Shown piece after piece: positions 16,884 through 25,893 of a stretch of DNA of 36,590 bases; positions within the stretch are counted from its first letter, which is position 1; each line of letters begins with the position of its first letter. Source of the DNA: Azophilus sp964638775 (lineage in GTDB: Bacteria > Pseudomonadota > Gammaproteobacteria > Pseudomonadales > Azotimanducaceae); assembly GCA_964638775.1 (NCBI GenBank), contig CAZWZH010000150.1:1-36590 (forward strand), read 5' to 3'. The notes below the pieces were generated by a model. That model was not told where the DNA came from, did not search any database, and saw only the letters and a list, made by a program, of their open reading frames with translations. Position numbers and translations under genes: made by a program.

Positions 16884-17923
16884 GCAAGGTGTACCAGTTG
16901 CGTTCAGAAGAAGAACGCTACGATGCAGCCAGTCTATGGATTGAGCGTCTCAGTGAGGGCCTTACTCGGGAAGAAAAACTCGAGCTTCAGGCGTGGCTCG
17001 CGGAAGATCCCGCCAATCAGGCATTGCTCGAGAAGATGGTCAGGCTGTGGGACAAGATGGACAGTCTCAGTCGACTTTCTAAGCTGGTGCCGCAACCGGC
17101 TGCAACAATAAAACCAGGCAGCAATCGCTGGGCTTTTTTGGCGCTGGCCGCATCTTTAGTCCTTGGACTGTCAGCGCTGCTGTTCTGGAACTCGTCATTT
17201 GACACCGGTATTGCTCCACAGATCGCTCAGCGACCGGCCGAGAGTTTCTACGAAACGGCGATTGGTGAACAGCAGGTTCATATCCTAGAAGATGGCACCC
17301 AAATTACGTTGAATACCAGTAGCCGGATCGGTGTTCGCTATACCAGTGACGCTCGGCTGTTGCACCTGGAAATTGGTGAAGTCCATGTGCACGTTGCAAA
17401 AGATCCACAGCGGCCATTAAGCGTCCTGGCACGGGGTCGCATCATCCAGGCGGTCGGCACGGCATTCAACATCGAGATAAAACCAGATCGGGTGATTGAG
17501 CTGGTGGTCACCGAGGGCACTGTGCGGGTCGGCGAGCAACCGGAGTCGACCAAAGCTGCGCGAAAAAACGTGAGGATCGTACTGCCCAGATCAGCAACCG
17601 TAGTCACCGCGGGTCAGGAACTGGTAATGGGCCAAGAGGCTGAGGTTGCCAGGCCAATATCCGAGGCTGAAATCAAAGTCAAACTCTCCTGGCGGGAAGG
17701 GAGTCTCATTTTTCGGGGGGAATCGCTCGCCGAAGTCGTCCAGGAAGTCGAGCGATACACCGGTGTCGAGTTTGTATTCGTGGATGAAAACCTGAAAGAA
17801 GTGCATGTCTCCGGGTTCTTCAAGGCAGGTGATGTGGAAGGCATGCTGGCTGTACTCAAAGAAAACTTCGACGTCGAGTTTCAGCGAGAAAGCGAGAACA
17901 GGGTTCTTCTTCACGGTATGTAA
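16880..17923 (+). CDS. FecR-family anti-sigma factor/regulator
   Basis: 347 residues. N-terminal cytosolic FecR/DUF4880 domain with AASLWIERLSEGLTREEKLE and LQAWLAEDPANQ (residues 16-46), one transmembrane helix at about 84-103 (WAFLALAASLVLGLSALLFW), then the periplasmic FecR domain (about 123-220, with EDGTQITLNTSSRI and AVGTAFNIEI) and a C-terminal STN-like domain (about 270-345, FRGESLAEVVQEVERYTG) that would meet the STN domain of the receptor. TTG start overlaps the sigma stop by four bases. The 81-base gap to the receptor holds no gene. Complete and conventional for the family. Confidence 0.94.
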   Translation: MSKVYQLRSEEERYDAASLWIERLSEGLTREEKLELQAWLAEDPANQALLEKMVRLWDKMDSLSRLSKLVPQPAATIKPGSNRWAFLALAASLVLGLSALLFWNSSFDTGIAPQIAQRPAESFYETAIGEQQVHILEDGTQITLNTSSRIGVRYTSDARLLHLEIGEVHVHVAKDPQRPLSVLARGRIIQAVGTAFNIEIKPDRVIELVVTEGTVRVGEQPESTKAARKNVRIVLPRSATVVTAGQELVMGQEAEVARPISEAEIKVKLSWREGSLIFRGESLAEVVQEVERYTGVEFVFVDENLKEVHVSGFFKAGDVEGMLAVLKENFDVEFQRESENRVLLHGM

Positions 17924-18004
17924 ACACCGCCTTGTCGAATCCGTCAGCACCTTTGATTCGGAGGGGACACCATAGTAAAGGTTGGCGCGAAAAAGTTTTG
18001 TTAC

Positions 18005-20521
18005 ATGCTGTCACCCAAACCCGGAACCGGGTCGTCTATTAAGTACGCGCAAGGCACAGCGCGTTGCAATAGAACGATATCGGTTCTGGCAGTTTGGTTG
18101 GTACTGCTGTTTGTGGTGCTTCCGCTTCCGGCAACCGCGGATGAAGTCTCTGTAGACAAGCTCATCCAATTCAATGTTCCCGAGCAACGTGTAGATCTGG
18201 CGCTGACGCAATTTGCGGAGCAGGCGAACATCACGTTGCTGTTCCCCACGGATGAGATGGGGGAGCCGACGTCAAATGAACTGGTGGGGAAGTACTCGGT
18301 ATCTGAAGGCGCAAACATTCTGTTAGCCGGAACCGGTCTGATTCCAACGTTTAAAAACAAGCTTGTTCTCAACATTGTGCTTGATCAAAACAACGATGTG
18401 GAGACAAACATGAACAATCGTGAAACAGCCAGAGGGGGCCTGCTAGCTGCAGTGTTAAGTCTCTTTGGTACATCCGGTGCTCAGGCTGAAGACGCCCTGG
18501 GTGCTGCCGCTGCTGAGCAGGTTATTGAAGAAATCATCGTCACCGCAACGAAGCGCACGGGTACACTGCAGGATACTCCCTCCGCCATCTCTGCGTTTTC
18601 ATCTAAGCAGCTGGAAGAGGCCAACCTATACAACTTAAACGAAATCATCACCTTTATCCCGGGCGCCTCGGAGGAGCTGTCCGCCAATGCCGGTCTTCGC
18701 CGCTACCAGATCCGCGGCCTTACCCAAGGTAGAGGTGATCCAACTGTTGGCTATTATATTGATGATGCAGCTTTCTTCTTTTATGGCATTTTTTACGCCC
18801 CGATGGGGCGCGCGATTGATCTGGAGCGGATTGAGGTGCTGCGCGGTCCGCAGAGCACCCTTTACGGCGCCGGATCCATGGGCGGTACGGTCCGGTATAT
18901 TACCAAGCAGCCGAACCTCAGCGATTTCGAGGGCCATGTCAGGGCAGGCTATTCGGACACTGACGGTGGTGACCCAGGTCACTTCGCCGATGTCGCTGTC
19001 AGTTTGCCGATTGTCAAGGACAAGCTCGGCGTGCGGCTAGTCGGCACTTACGAAGAAATCGGTGGTTTCATAGAGATACCGGACCTTGGCCTTGAAGACG
19101 CCAATGATCAGGAAACCACGCACCTGCGCGCGAGCGTTCTTTGGGAGCCGACCGATGACTTGACGCTCAAGTTCCTCTACACCATGAGCAAACCGGAGGC
19201 GCTTTCCACCGGGTTTGCGACGTCAGAAAGGAATGAGACCGTTACCTTCAGCGCGCCTGGTGATCGTTACACTAGCGACTATGACTTATTCATCGGAACA
19301 TTGAACTACGATTTCGGGTTCGCCTCCCTGACCAGTACAACCAGCGTCCTTGACGACTATCATTTTTTATGGCTCAGATCGTATAGATTTCCTTTGTCCC
19401 CCACCGGATTATTGGTGTTCGACCTGCTTCAAGAAGCGAAGGCCGTGAATAACGAGACACGCCTGGTGTCCCAAGGGGTCGGGCCGTTCCAGTGGCTGGT
19501 CGGCGTGTTTTACTCGGATACCGAGTTGACGGAAACCGCCGCATATACACCTGCGATTCTCCCGACCAGTGTCCAGGAGTTTAAGTCCGAATCGATCTCT
19601 GTGTTCGCGGAAACCTCCTGGTCGTTTTTGGACGGCAGGCTGATTCCCCTGGTCGGGCTGCGCTATTTTGAAGATGATCGTTCCACGTTTAGTGACTCCT
19701 TCAGCGTTCAGCCGCGGCCGGACACATTTGACAGCGTTAACCCGCGCTTCAACCTGTCCTACCAGCCGACTGTCCATTCACACTACTACCTGAATATCGC
19801 CAAGGGATTTCGCAGCGGGTCTTTCAACAATCCCGACATCGCTGCGCTGCACAGGCTTGGTGGCATGCCATGCGAAGACACACTGGATTCCGACGAGCTC
19901 TGGAGTTACGAAATCGGCACCAAGCAGGCACTATTGGACGGACAGTTGCTGCTGGATGTGGCCCTTTATTACCAGGACTGGCAAGACATGCGCAATCTAG
20001 TACCGACCTTTGGTCTGTTTCAGGAATACCATGTTGGGGATGCCGAACTCTACGGCGTCGATTTGGGGGTGGTCTACAACCCGCCGGAAATCGAGGGACT
20101 GACGTTGCAGTTGACCGCCAATTGGAACAGCTCGGAGATTGTTGATATCGATCCCGCAATTACGGCGGCGACAGGCGCCAAAGCGGGTGACAGACTGCCA
20201 TTCGTACCCGATTGGACTGCCGCGATTTCAGCAAGTTACTCGCGGGAGGTAGCTGCCGGTTGGATGGGGCAGCTCTTCCTGGGCTACAACCATCTGGCTC
20301 CCCAGTCCGGGCAGTTCGGGCAGCCCTCCGTCGGTGACTCCCGCGATCTCTTGCGTGTGCGGATCGGTGTAGAAAAAGATCGGTTTGGTGTCTACCTGTT
20401 CGGCAGCAACCTTCTGGGAGAAGACGGGGCCATTTACTCACAGGAAGTCCCGGGTGGCGCGACTGGCTACACGATGGATTATCCGCGCCAATTAGGCGTC
20501 GAGGTGCAGTTTAACTACTAA
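18005..20521 (+). CDS. TonB-dependent receptor with N-terminal STN signalling domain
   Basis: 838-residue outer-membrane active transporter. First signal peptide at about 23-46 (VLAVWLVLLFVVLPLPATA), STN domain at about 56-120 (FNVPEQRVDLALTQFAEQAN), then an unusual second signal-peptide-like segment 136-161 starting at an internal Met (MNNRETARGGLLAAVLSLFG), TonB box EEIIVTATK (175-183), plug with IRGLTQGRGDPTVGYYID and RGPQSTLYGAGSMGGTVRYI, and a 22-strand-type barrel ending GVEVQFNY. Placed after sigma and fecR, so it should both import and signal. Ligand unknown; the three exported hydrolases downstream suggest an ester- or amide-bearing molecule, possibly a siderophore-like compound. Lower GC than the window edges. 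Confidence 0.93.
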   Translation: MLSPKPGTGSSIKYAQGTARCNRTISVLAVWLVLLFVVLPLPATADEVSVDKLIQFNVPEQRVDLALTQFAEQANITLLFPTDEMGEPTSNELVGKYSVSEGANILLAGTGLIPTFKNKLVLNIVLDQNNDVETNMNNRETARGGLLAAVLSLFGTSGAQAEDALGAAAAEQVIEEIIVTATKRTGTLQDTPSAISAFSSKQLEEANLYNLNEIITFIPGASEELSANAGLRRYQIRGLTQGRGDPTVGYYIDDAAFFFYGIFYAPMGRAIDLERIEVLRGPQSTLYGAGSMGGTVRYITKQPNLSDFEGHVRAGYSDTDGGDPGHFADVAVSLPIVKDKLGVRLVGTYEEIGGFIEIPDLGLEDANDQETTHLRASVLWEPTDDLTLKFLYTMSKPEALSTGFATSERNETVTFSAPGDRYTSDYDLFIGTLNYDFGFASLTSTTSVLDDYHFLWLRSYRFPLSPTGLLVFDLLQEAKAVNNETRLVSQGVGPFQWLVGVFYSDTELTETAAYTPAILPTSVQEFKSESISVFAETSWSFLDGRLIPLVGLRYFEDDRSTFSDSFSVQPRPDTFDSVNPRFNLSYQPTVHSHYYLNIAKGFRSGSFNNPDIAALHRLGGMPCEDTLDSDELWSYEIGTKQALLDGQLLLDVALYYQDWQDMRNLVPTFGLFQEYHVGDAELYGVDLGVVYNPPEIEGLTLQLTANWNSSEIVDIDPAITAATGAKAGDRLPFVPDWTAAISASYSREVAAGWMGQLFLGYNHLAPQSGQFGQPSVGDSRDLLRVRIGVEKDRFGVYLFGSNLLGEDGAIYSQEVPGGATGYTMDYPRQLGVEVQFNY
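18400..18412 (+). promoter_or_regulatory. Possible internal translation start of the TonB receptor
   Basis: Inside the receptor gene, GGAG at 18400-18403 lies six bases before an in-frame ATG at 18410. Translation from it would give MNNRETARGG followed by LLAAVLSLFGTSGAQA, a credible signal peptide, and then the TonB box and full receptor without the STN domain. It could be a live second start or a fossil of fusion between an STN gene and a plain receptor gene. Confidence 0.4.
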
Positions 20522-20630
20522 TCCGATGACTGATACATGGCTTGCGTTGGTCTGTTAAGAACCGCTGCTTATTGCGGGCGTTGGAATTCGTGACTCTGGT
20601 AAACATGGATTTGAGCTTTAGATAGACGTT

Positions 20631-21959
20631 ATGCGTATAGATAGGCGGAAATTTCTAACGGGAGCCCTGGGGGGTGCAGGTGCTCTGATGTTAACAAGAT
20701 CGGGGCTATCGAAGGTCCTAGAAGACAAGATGGGTCATTCCAGACTCGACTTGAACATTGATGGGTTTCCCGTACATGGAATCGTTGCCAGTGGTTTCGA
20801 TCAGGTTGCGGAGGCGTTTGTCCGTAATTTCGAGCAAGGACTCGAGATAGGCTCAGCTACCGCTGCCTATCGCGACGATGAAATTCTCTTCGATCTCTGG
20901 GGCGGATTCAAAGACGAGGAACTTGGGGAACCCTGGGAATCGGACACCATGGCTTGTGTTCATTCAAGCACCAAGGCCATCGCTGCCCTGGCAATTGCCA
21001 TGGCATTGTCGCGGGGTTATCTCGAACTGGATCGCCCGGTGGCTGATTACTGGCCTGAGTTTGGTGTTAATGGGAAGGAAGGAATCACCGTTCGACAGAT
21101 TCTGGATCATTCAGCCGGTCTTCCGATCGTAGAAGAGCAGCTCAGCATTGCCATCATGGCCGATTTGGACGCGCTGAGCGTCATTCTCGCGAGACAATCA
21201 CCACAGTGGGAACCGGGTACCCGGCATGGGTATCACGGCTGGACGTTTGGGATGTACCTGAACGAGATCATGAGAAGAACCGATCCCGAGTCGAGGACAA
21301 TCGGAAGGTTTGTACAGGATGAGATTTTCGATCTGCTGAACGAGGAATTCTATATCGGGCTACCAGATCACATCGATGATTCACGGGTTTCGGGCGGGAT
21401 CATGACCGGCAGGACAATGTGGGAAATGTTTGCGTGGTCTCCAATGGTTGCGACGTCGATATTGCTTCCAAAATGGATGAAGGGCGACAGCTTGGGATCC
21501 AAAATGTTGTACAACCCTCCTGAACTTGGAACCGTCTCCAATTTCCATAGAAGGGATGTCCGCCGGGTTGAAATTCCTGGTGGGAACGGCATTGGTACGG
21601 CGCGGGCCATGGCGCGGGCCATGGCTGCCAGTCTTGCTGAAAACAACCCACTGCAGATTTCTCCAGAAGTACAAGCCGAGATCGAGAAAACGCATCCAAA
21701 GAGCGATCTCAACGAGCTCGATGCGGTCATGGGTAGTCCAATGTTGTTTCAAATGGGATTTGCAAAACCAACTCCGCAATCGCAATACGGTAGCAGGCCC
21801 CGCACTTACTTTCATTCCGGTGGCGGAGCAAACCTATGCCTTGCGGATCCCGACAGTGGTGTGGGCTTTGGCTACTGTCTTAACAGATTTGGGGGGAATC
21901 CACGAGGCGATCCAAGAGTCACAGGTCTGTACGATGCGCTCCTTGACTGTCTTGGTTAG
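20631..21959 (+). CDS. Tat-exported serine hydrolase of the beta-lactamase/EstB family
   Basis: 442 residues. Tat signal DRRKFLTGALGGAGALML at the N-terminus predicts periplasmic location. Beta-lactamase-fold catalytic set: SxxK as SSTK (residues 112-115), a Tyr motif at YHGWTFG (Tyr201), and the third motif as FHSGGGANL near residue 390. The family (class C-like, including esterases EstA/EstB and LACTB) hydrolyses esters and short amides more often than beta-lactams; an esterase role is inferred. ATG 20631 gives the Tat motif at the very start. The 109-base gap after the receptor has no clear terminator, so read-through from the receptor operon is plausible. Confidence 0.9.
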   Translation: MRIDRRKFLTGALGGAGALMLTRSGLSKVLEDKMGHSRLDLNIDGFPVHGIVASGFDQVAEAFVRNFEQGLEIGSATAAYRDDEILFDLWGGFKDEELGEPWESDTMACVHSSTKAIAALAIAMALSRGYLELDRPVADYWPEFGVNGKEGITVRQILDHSAGLPIVEEQLSIAIMADLDALSVILARQSPQWEPGTRHGYHGWTFGMYLNEIMRRTDPESRTIGRFVQDEIFDLLNEEFYIGLPDHIDDSRVSGGIMTGRTMWEMFAWSPMVATSILLPKWMKGDSLGSKMLYNPPELGTVSNFHRRDVRRVEIPGGNGIGTARAMARAMAASLAENNPLQISPEVQAEIEKTHPKSDLNELDAVMGSPMLFQMGFAKPTPQSQYGSRPRTYFHSGGGANLCLADPDSGVGFGYCLNRFGGNPRGDPRVTGLYDALLDCLG

Positions 21960-22092
21960 GTGGATCTCGAAGTCCGCGGCGAAATTGTTAGAAATGATGT
22001 GATTGACGATCGGCGGCAGATCAATACCGAGCGGCCAATAAGCCAAGAACGATTGGGCTCGAGGCCACACTTCGATTCTGAATGGAGGGAAC

Positions 22093-23418
22093 ATGAAGAG
22101 GAGACAATTCGTAACCGCTTGTGCAGCGACCGCCATCGCGGCGAGCTATGGCGGCGTAGCTAGTGCTGCAAAGGGATTATCAACACAAGGTAACTCGATG
22201 ATTTTGTTCAAAGACGCGCTGTTGTTCGATGGGTATGACACCGTTGGTATCAGAAACGTACTGGTTGAAGGCAACGTTGTTCGTGAAGTGTCAGAATCGG
22301 CAATTAACGTCAGCAACGCCGAAACCATAAGCTGCGACGGTAAGACATTGATGCCAGGCATGATCGATTGCCACGTCCATGTCTACATCAGCGGTTTAGG
22401 AAGGCAGCCAAGGCTGGGGTTGCCAACTTACTACGCGCAATACGCAAACAAATTCCTCAGATACATACTCGATTGTGGATTCACAACGGTAAGGGATACT
22501 GCTGGTGGCGATCATGGTCTCGCCTATGCGCTTAGAAGCGGATTTTTGGAAGGACCAAGGTTCTTCTACGGCGGTTTTGCGATTTCACAGACAGGGGGGC
22601 ATGGAGATCTGCGCTCGGAAGATCAACACACGCCCCTTTGTGCTTGTGAGCACCACAACCACAGCCTGATAGCAGTTATGGCGGATGGCGTGGATGAGTG
22701 CATTAAGGCCGTTCGCGAGGAGCTACGAAAGGGTGCGTACCACATCAAGATTATGGGTTCTGGTGGGGTCATGTCACCCACCGACCCTGTCGACAAGTTG
22801 CAATTCTCAGACGCTGAAATCAAAGCCATCGTAGAGGAGACCGTTCGTCACGGCGCCTACGTAACGGCCCACTGCCATCCAGATGAAGCCGTGCTTCGGT
22901 GCGCCATACTGGGTGTTGAGTGTATCGAGCACGGAACCCTGACTTCCAAATCAACTGCGCAAGAATTGGTGAAGCTCGGCACTTTCGTTGTACCAACGCT
23001 CTCTGTCATGGGAGCGATCATGCACGATGGCCGCGAGATGGGTATCAGCCAAGTTAATCTCGACAAACTGAGCGCCATTTATGGAGACGCAATGACCTGT
23101 CTTGAGACAATGAAAAATGAGGGGGTCAAACTCGCTTTCGGAACTGATCTGCTGGCGGAGCAGCACACCCGCCAGGGAACAGAGTTTACGATGCGTTCTG
23201 AGGTGTTTTCACCAATCGAGATCATGAGACAGGCGACCAGCAACAGTGCTGAATTACTCCGTTCGAAGGGAAAACTTGGGTGTGTGGCGCCAGGTGCATA
23301 CGCTGATCTGCTCCTGGTAAACGGCGACCCAACAAAAGATATCGATCTACTAGCGTCGAACGGTCAGGATCTTTCGGTGATCCTCAGGGACGGAAAATTT
23401 ATTAAACAGGGGGCATAG
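22093..23418 (+). CDS. Tat-exported metal-dependent amidohydrolase
   Basis: 441 residues. Twin-arginine signal KRRQFVTACAATAIAASYGG, then an imidazolonepropionase/Xaa-Pro-dipeptidase-like amidohydrolase. Metal-site residues are visible: HVH at 94-96 (MIDCHVHVY), Lys219 in YHIKIMGSGG (bridging carboxylated Lys), His260 in VTAHCHP, His280 in CIEHGT and Asp352 in FGTDLL. The beta-sandwich around it is completed by GAYADLLLVNGDPTKDI near the end. A good ribosome site (GGAGGG at 22083-22088) precedes the ATG. It ends five bases before the next gene. The second amidohydrolase in the window (33759-34988) is of the same subfamily but lacks a signal peptide. Confidence 0.92.
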   Translation: MKRRQFVTACAATAIAASYGGVASAAKGLSTQGNSMILFKDALLFDGYDTVGIRNVLVEGNVVREVSESAINVSNAETISCDGKTLMPGMIDCHVHVYISGLGRQPRLGLPTYYAQYANKFLRYILDCGFTTVRDTAGGDHGLAYALRSGFLEGPRFFYGGFAISQTGGHGDLRSEDQHTPLCACEHHNHSLIAVMADGVDECIKAVREELRKGAYHIKIMGSGGVMSPTDPVDKLQFSDAEIKAIVEETVRHGAYVTAHCHPDEAVLRCAILGVECIEHGTLTSKSTAQELVKLGTFVVPTLSVMGAIMHDGREMGISQVNLDKLSAIYGDAMTCLETMKNEGVKLAFGTDLLAEQHTRQGTEFTMRSEVFSPIEIMRQATSNSAELLRSKGKLGCVAPGAYADLLLVNGDPTKDIDLLASNGQDLSVILRDGKFIKQGA

Positions 23419-23423
23419 GAACC

Positions 23424-24380
23424 ATGAAAAGACGGCACTTTATGTCGACTGCTGCAATGACCTCAGTTGGCGCGGCCTGTTTAGGTCAGTTCCCGGTGAA
23501 GGCCGCTGTAGCCGAAACACACGAGATGACCATATCGAATACAGAAAGCTTTGTGGTTCATTCGGATCACGTTGGCGATGCTTTTCAGATTTCTGCGGCG
23601 TTTCCAACTGTGCTCCAATCAAAGCCATTGACGAAGCGACCCCCGCGCATCGTGTACTGTGTTGATGGAGGGGGTTATGGCCCTATTCTGATTCAGACCG
23701 GCAGGTACCTCGGTATGGACCTGGACCGGTCGATTGAGCCGCTGCTCGTGGTAGCAATCGAATATCCTGATTCAGCCAGTATGCCCCGTTTACTGCTTCG
23801 CAATCGAGACCTTGTCACCCCAGGAACATCTATCCCGGAGTGGGTACAACAAGCGTTGGGAGGGAGCGGCCCGGAACCTGCTTCGGATCAGTTTTTGTCA
23901 TTTATCGAGGAGGAACTCGACCCTCTCATAAGAAAACGATACGACCACAGCGACGCTGGTGCTGCGTTAGTTGGGGATTCTTATGGTGGTCTGTTTGCCT
24001 TGTACGCTTTCTTTCGCCAGTCAAAGACGTTTGATCACTATCTGATGGGAAGTCCAGGTGCGGTCACTGAGAATGACCCGGTTTTCGATGTTGAAGCAGG
24101 GCAGTTTGAAAAAGGTGTCAAGCTGAAAGGGCGCGTGTATATGGCGATAGGAGAGCACGAGGGTCCCAACTCAGGTACGTCCTACGAACTGCTGGGTAAG
24201 AACTACTACAAACTGGTGGAACTGCTCAGAAAGCGCGCCTACCCGGATCTGCAGTGGACGGCCGAAATCATTCCAGGGGAAACTCACGCCTCCGTTATCC
24301 CGTTTAGTCTCTCCCGTGGAATTCGATGGCTGTTCGGCAAAGAAGGAGATCCCGCACTTGCGCCAGTGCCGACGCTATAA
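23424..24380 (+). CDS. Tat-exported alpha/beta hydrolase (IroE/Fes-like esterase family)
   Basis: 318 residues. Tat-like N-terminus KRRHFMSTAAMTSVGAACLG. Mature domain has VDGGGYG (oxyanion side), nucleophile elbow VGDSYGG (Ser186), and the catalytic His in PGETHASVIP near the C-terminus; the acid is probably in AIGEHEGPN. This pattern is that of the COG2819 group, which includes siderophore esterases such as IroE and BesA. It starts five bases after the amidohydrolase stop with AGGAACC as ribosome site, so it is surely co-transcribed with it. In the context of FecI/FecR and a TonB receptor, hydrolysis of an imported ester ligand in the periplasm is a reasonable inference, not shown. Confidence 0.9.
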   Translation: MKRRHFMSTAAMTSVGAACLGQFPVKAAVAETHEMTISNTESFVVHSDHVGDAFQISAAFPTVLQSKPLTKRPPRIVYCVDGGGYGPILIQTGRYLGMDLDRSIEPLLVVAIEYPDSASMPRLLLRNRDLVTPGTSIPEWVQQALGGSGPEPASDQFLSFIEEELDPLIRKRYDHSDAGAALVGDSYGGLFALYAFFRQSKTFDHYLMGSPGAVTENDPVFDVEAGQFEKGVKLKGRVYMAIGEHEGPNSGTSYELLGKNYYKLVELLRKRAYPDLQWTAEIIPGETHASVIPFSLSRGIRWLFGKEGDPALAPVPTL

Positions 24381-24395
24381 GTGACAAAAATCAGA

Positions 24396-24504
24396 GCATA
24401 GGAAGAATAACGGCCCGAAAGGCGTGGTCTGGGGAGTACGGCCGATAGGGATGGCTTGAGTCGGGTGCCGGGTGGGGTTGCAGGCCGTGTGCGTGAAAGT
24501 TGCG
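24396..24504 (-). repeat. 109-bp element end, copy 1 (inverted relative to copy 2)
   Basis: The reverse complement of these 109 bases aligns without gaps to 28396-28504, with seven mismatches by hand. It ends in GGGCCGTTATTCTTCCTATG plus C, which also occurs as a 22-bp third copy at 24813-24834. It directly follows the remnant of an IS91-like transposase start on the same (minus) strand, so it is probably the 3' end of that element after an internal deletion. It marks the right border of the lower-GC block. Confidence 0.8.
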
Positions 24505-24518
24505 GTCGCTCGTTGTTG

Positions 24519-24662
24519 GCCGCACTTCAGGTAGTCGTCGAACGCCTGCTTGACGAATGCGGGCAGCGAGCCACTGTCGGCTTCGAGCCGAGCGAGAAAC
24601 TGCGGGTAGTACGTCTCGACGATCCCGTAGAGCGGGGTCTCTTTCGGGGCGGTGCCGCTCAT
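24519..24662 (-). pseudogene. IS91-like transposase, N-terminal fragment
   Basis: 48 codons from ATG at 24662: PLYGIVETYYPQFLARLEA and LPAFVKQAFDDYLKCG, which resembles the start of IS91-family transposases just before the zinc-binding Cys cluster. The rest of the gene is missing and the frame runs into the 109-bp element end. Family recognition rests on the pattern of the first 48 residues. Confidence 0.6.
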
Positions 24663-24819
24663 AGTCGGCCGCGGCAGCCTCTACTACCGGCCGAGAGGCG
24701 AGTTGCAAAAGAATCTGGCGTTGATGCGCCGGATCGACGAGCTGTACCTGAAGACCCCGTGGTACGGCGCCCGGCAGATGGCGCGCACCTTGCGTCGGCA
24801 GGGACATCCGGTGGGCCGT
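24661..24819 (+). pseudogene. IS3-family OrfB transposase, N-terminal fragment
   Basis: In the plus frame: VGRGSLYYRPRGELQKNLAL, then MRRIDELYLKTPWYGARQMA and RTLRRQGHPVGR. This is the characteristic start of IS3-group OrfB (HTH region before the DDE integrase core). It is cut at 24819, where a 22-bp copy of the element end (24813-24834) begins. It also abuts, base for base, the start codon of the IS91-like fragment on the other strand, so two elements were fused here. Confidence 0.75.
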
Positions 24820-24834
24820 TATTCTTCCTATGCT
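24813..24834 (+). repeat. 22-bp element-end signature, copy 3
   Basis: GGGCCGTTATTCTTCCTATG followed by CT, identical to the terminal 22 bases of the 109-bp copy at 24396 (reverse strand). Upstream of it is IS3 sequence rather than the rest of the 109-bp repeat, so the element end itself has been joined to a new partner. Confidence 0.7.
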
Positions 24835-24933
24835 CCATACAGGGCGAGGTTCCGCCTCCGAGAGCGGCAAGGCCATTCCTGTGTGGCACAATAGGGCGTC
24901 TGCAAGTCAAATCTCATCCATGTGCCGAGAACG

Positions 24934-25893
24934 ATGAGCGTCGTTGGGAATGCCGAATCGAGCAAATTGAAAGCGCGGCTCGACCAAGGGCGCTTGACGC
25001 ATTTGTTTTCCACAAGGGCTGGGGGCGCACCACCCCTGATTGCTGGCCGAAGCCATGAACAGGGGATTCTCGCTGAGTTGATCGGCGGACTCGCGCAAGG
25101 CCAGCCCAACAGCGTTGGCGCGGTGCTGTTCGGTCCGCGCGGCAACGGCAAGACCGTTTTGCTGAACGCAGCGGTTTCTGATGCGCAATCACAGCACGGC
25201 ATTGATGTCGTGAGCTTCACCCCTACGACCTGTCCGACCGAGGAACGACTCAGCGTCCGCCTGCTGGAGGGGTTCGAAGCCCCGCAAAGCTTGTCGCATA
25301 CGGTGCGGGGTGGCGGAGGCGTTGGAGTGGCCAAAGGCCAAGTGAGCAGGACTCGAACAACGAATCTGCCATCGCCAAGCGTCACCTATGCCATGGTTGA
25401 GCGCATCAAGAGAACGGGCAAGCCGCTCGTGATTGCTGTGGACGAAGCCCACCGGCTGCAGCCGAACGTTGGCGAAGCGCTTTTGAATGCGGTCCAAGAA
25501 GCCAACGGCCAGCAAAATGCGGCTATCGCCCTGTTGGCCGGGACGCCCGATCTCATCGATCACATTGGTCGGATGAACGCCACCTTCTTCCTGCATCGCT
25601 TGGGCGACTGCCTGCTTCCCATGGGGCGCATTTCGGATGATGCGGCCTTGCGAGCGGTCGCTGAGCCATTGCGCAACGCGGACCTGACGGTTACGCGGCA
25701 AGCCGAGCAGGCGATCATCGAGCTGTGCGCCGGGTACCCTTACTTTACCCAGGTTCTTGGCCGCACCATTACGGAGTCGCCGGAATTGTTCGTCGGATGC
25801 CCCATCCCGCTTGGCAACCCGGATGATGCCGCCCATTTAGCCACTCGCGATCGATTTCTAGTACTCATTCAATCTAATAACGCTGTATGTTAA
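24934..25893 (+). pseudogene. AAA ATPase gene interrupted by an IS630-family element
   Basis: About 309 residues before the insertion. GAPPLIAGRSHEQ entry motif (31-43), Walker A GPRGNGKT (67-74), Walker B LVIAVDEAH (165-173), a sensor-like LLAGTPDL, and the CAGYPYFTQVLG helix typical of this Orc1/STAND-like ATPase group. The frame enters the IS at 25861 and stops at 25893 inside it. ATG 24934 is preferred; GTG 24922 in the same frame is possible. If the IS and one TA are removed, the frame stays open for about 85 codons past the insertion, but that stretch has no recognisable ATPase character, so an additional deletion may have occurred. Similar in layout to the ankyrin ATPase at 12151, without the ankyrins. 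Confidence 0.75.

Noticed and set aside
16128..24380. Beta-lactam resistance reading of the SSTK serine hydrolase
   Set aside because: The SxxK set is shared by esterases; the FHSGG third motif, Tat signal and neighbours fit an esterase better, and no resistance context is present.
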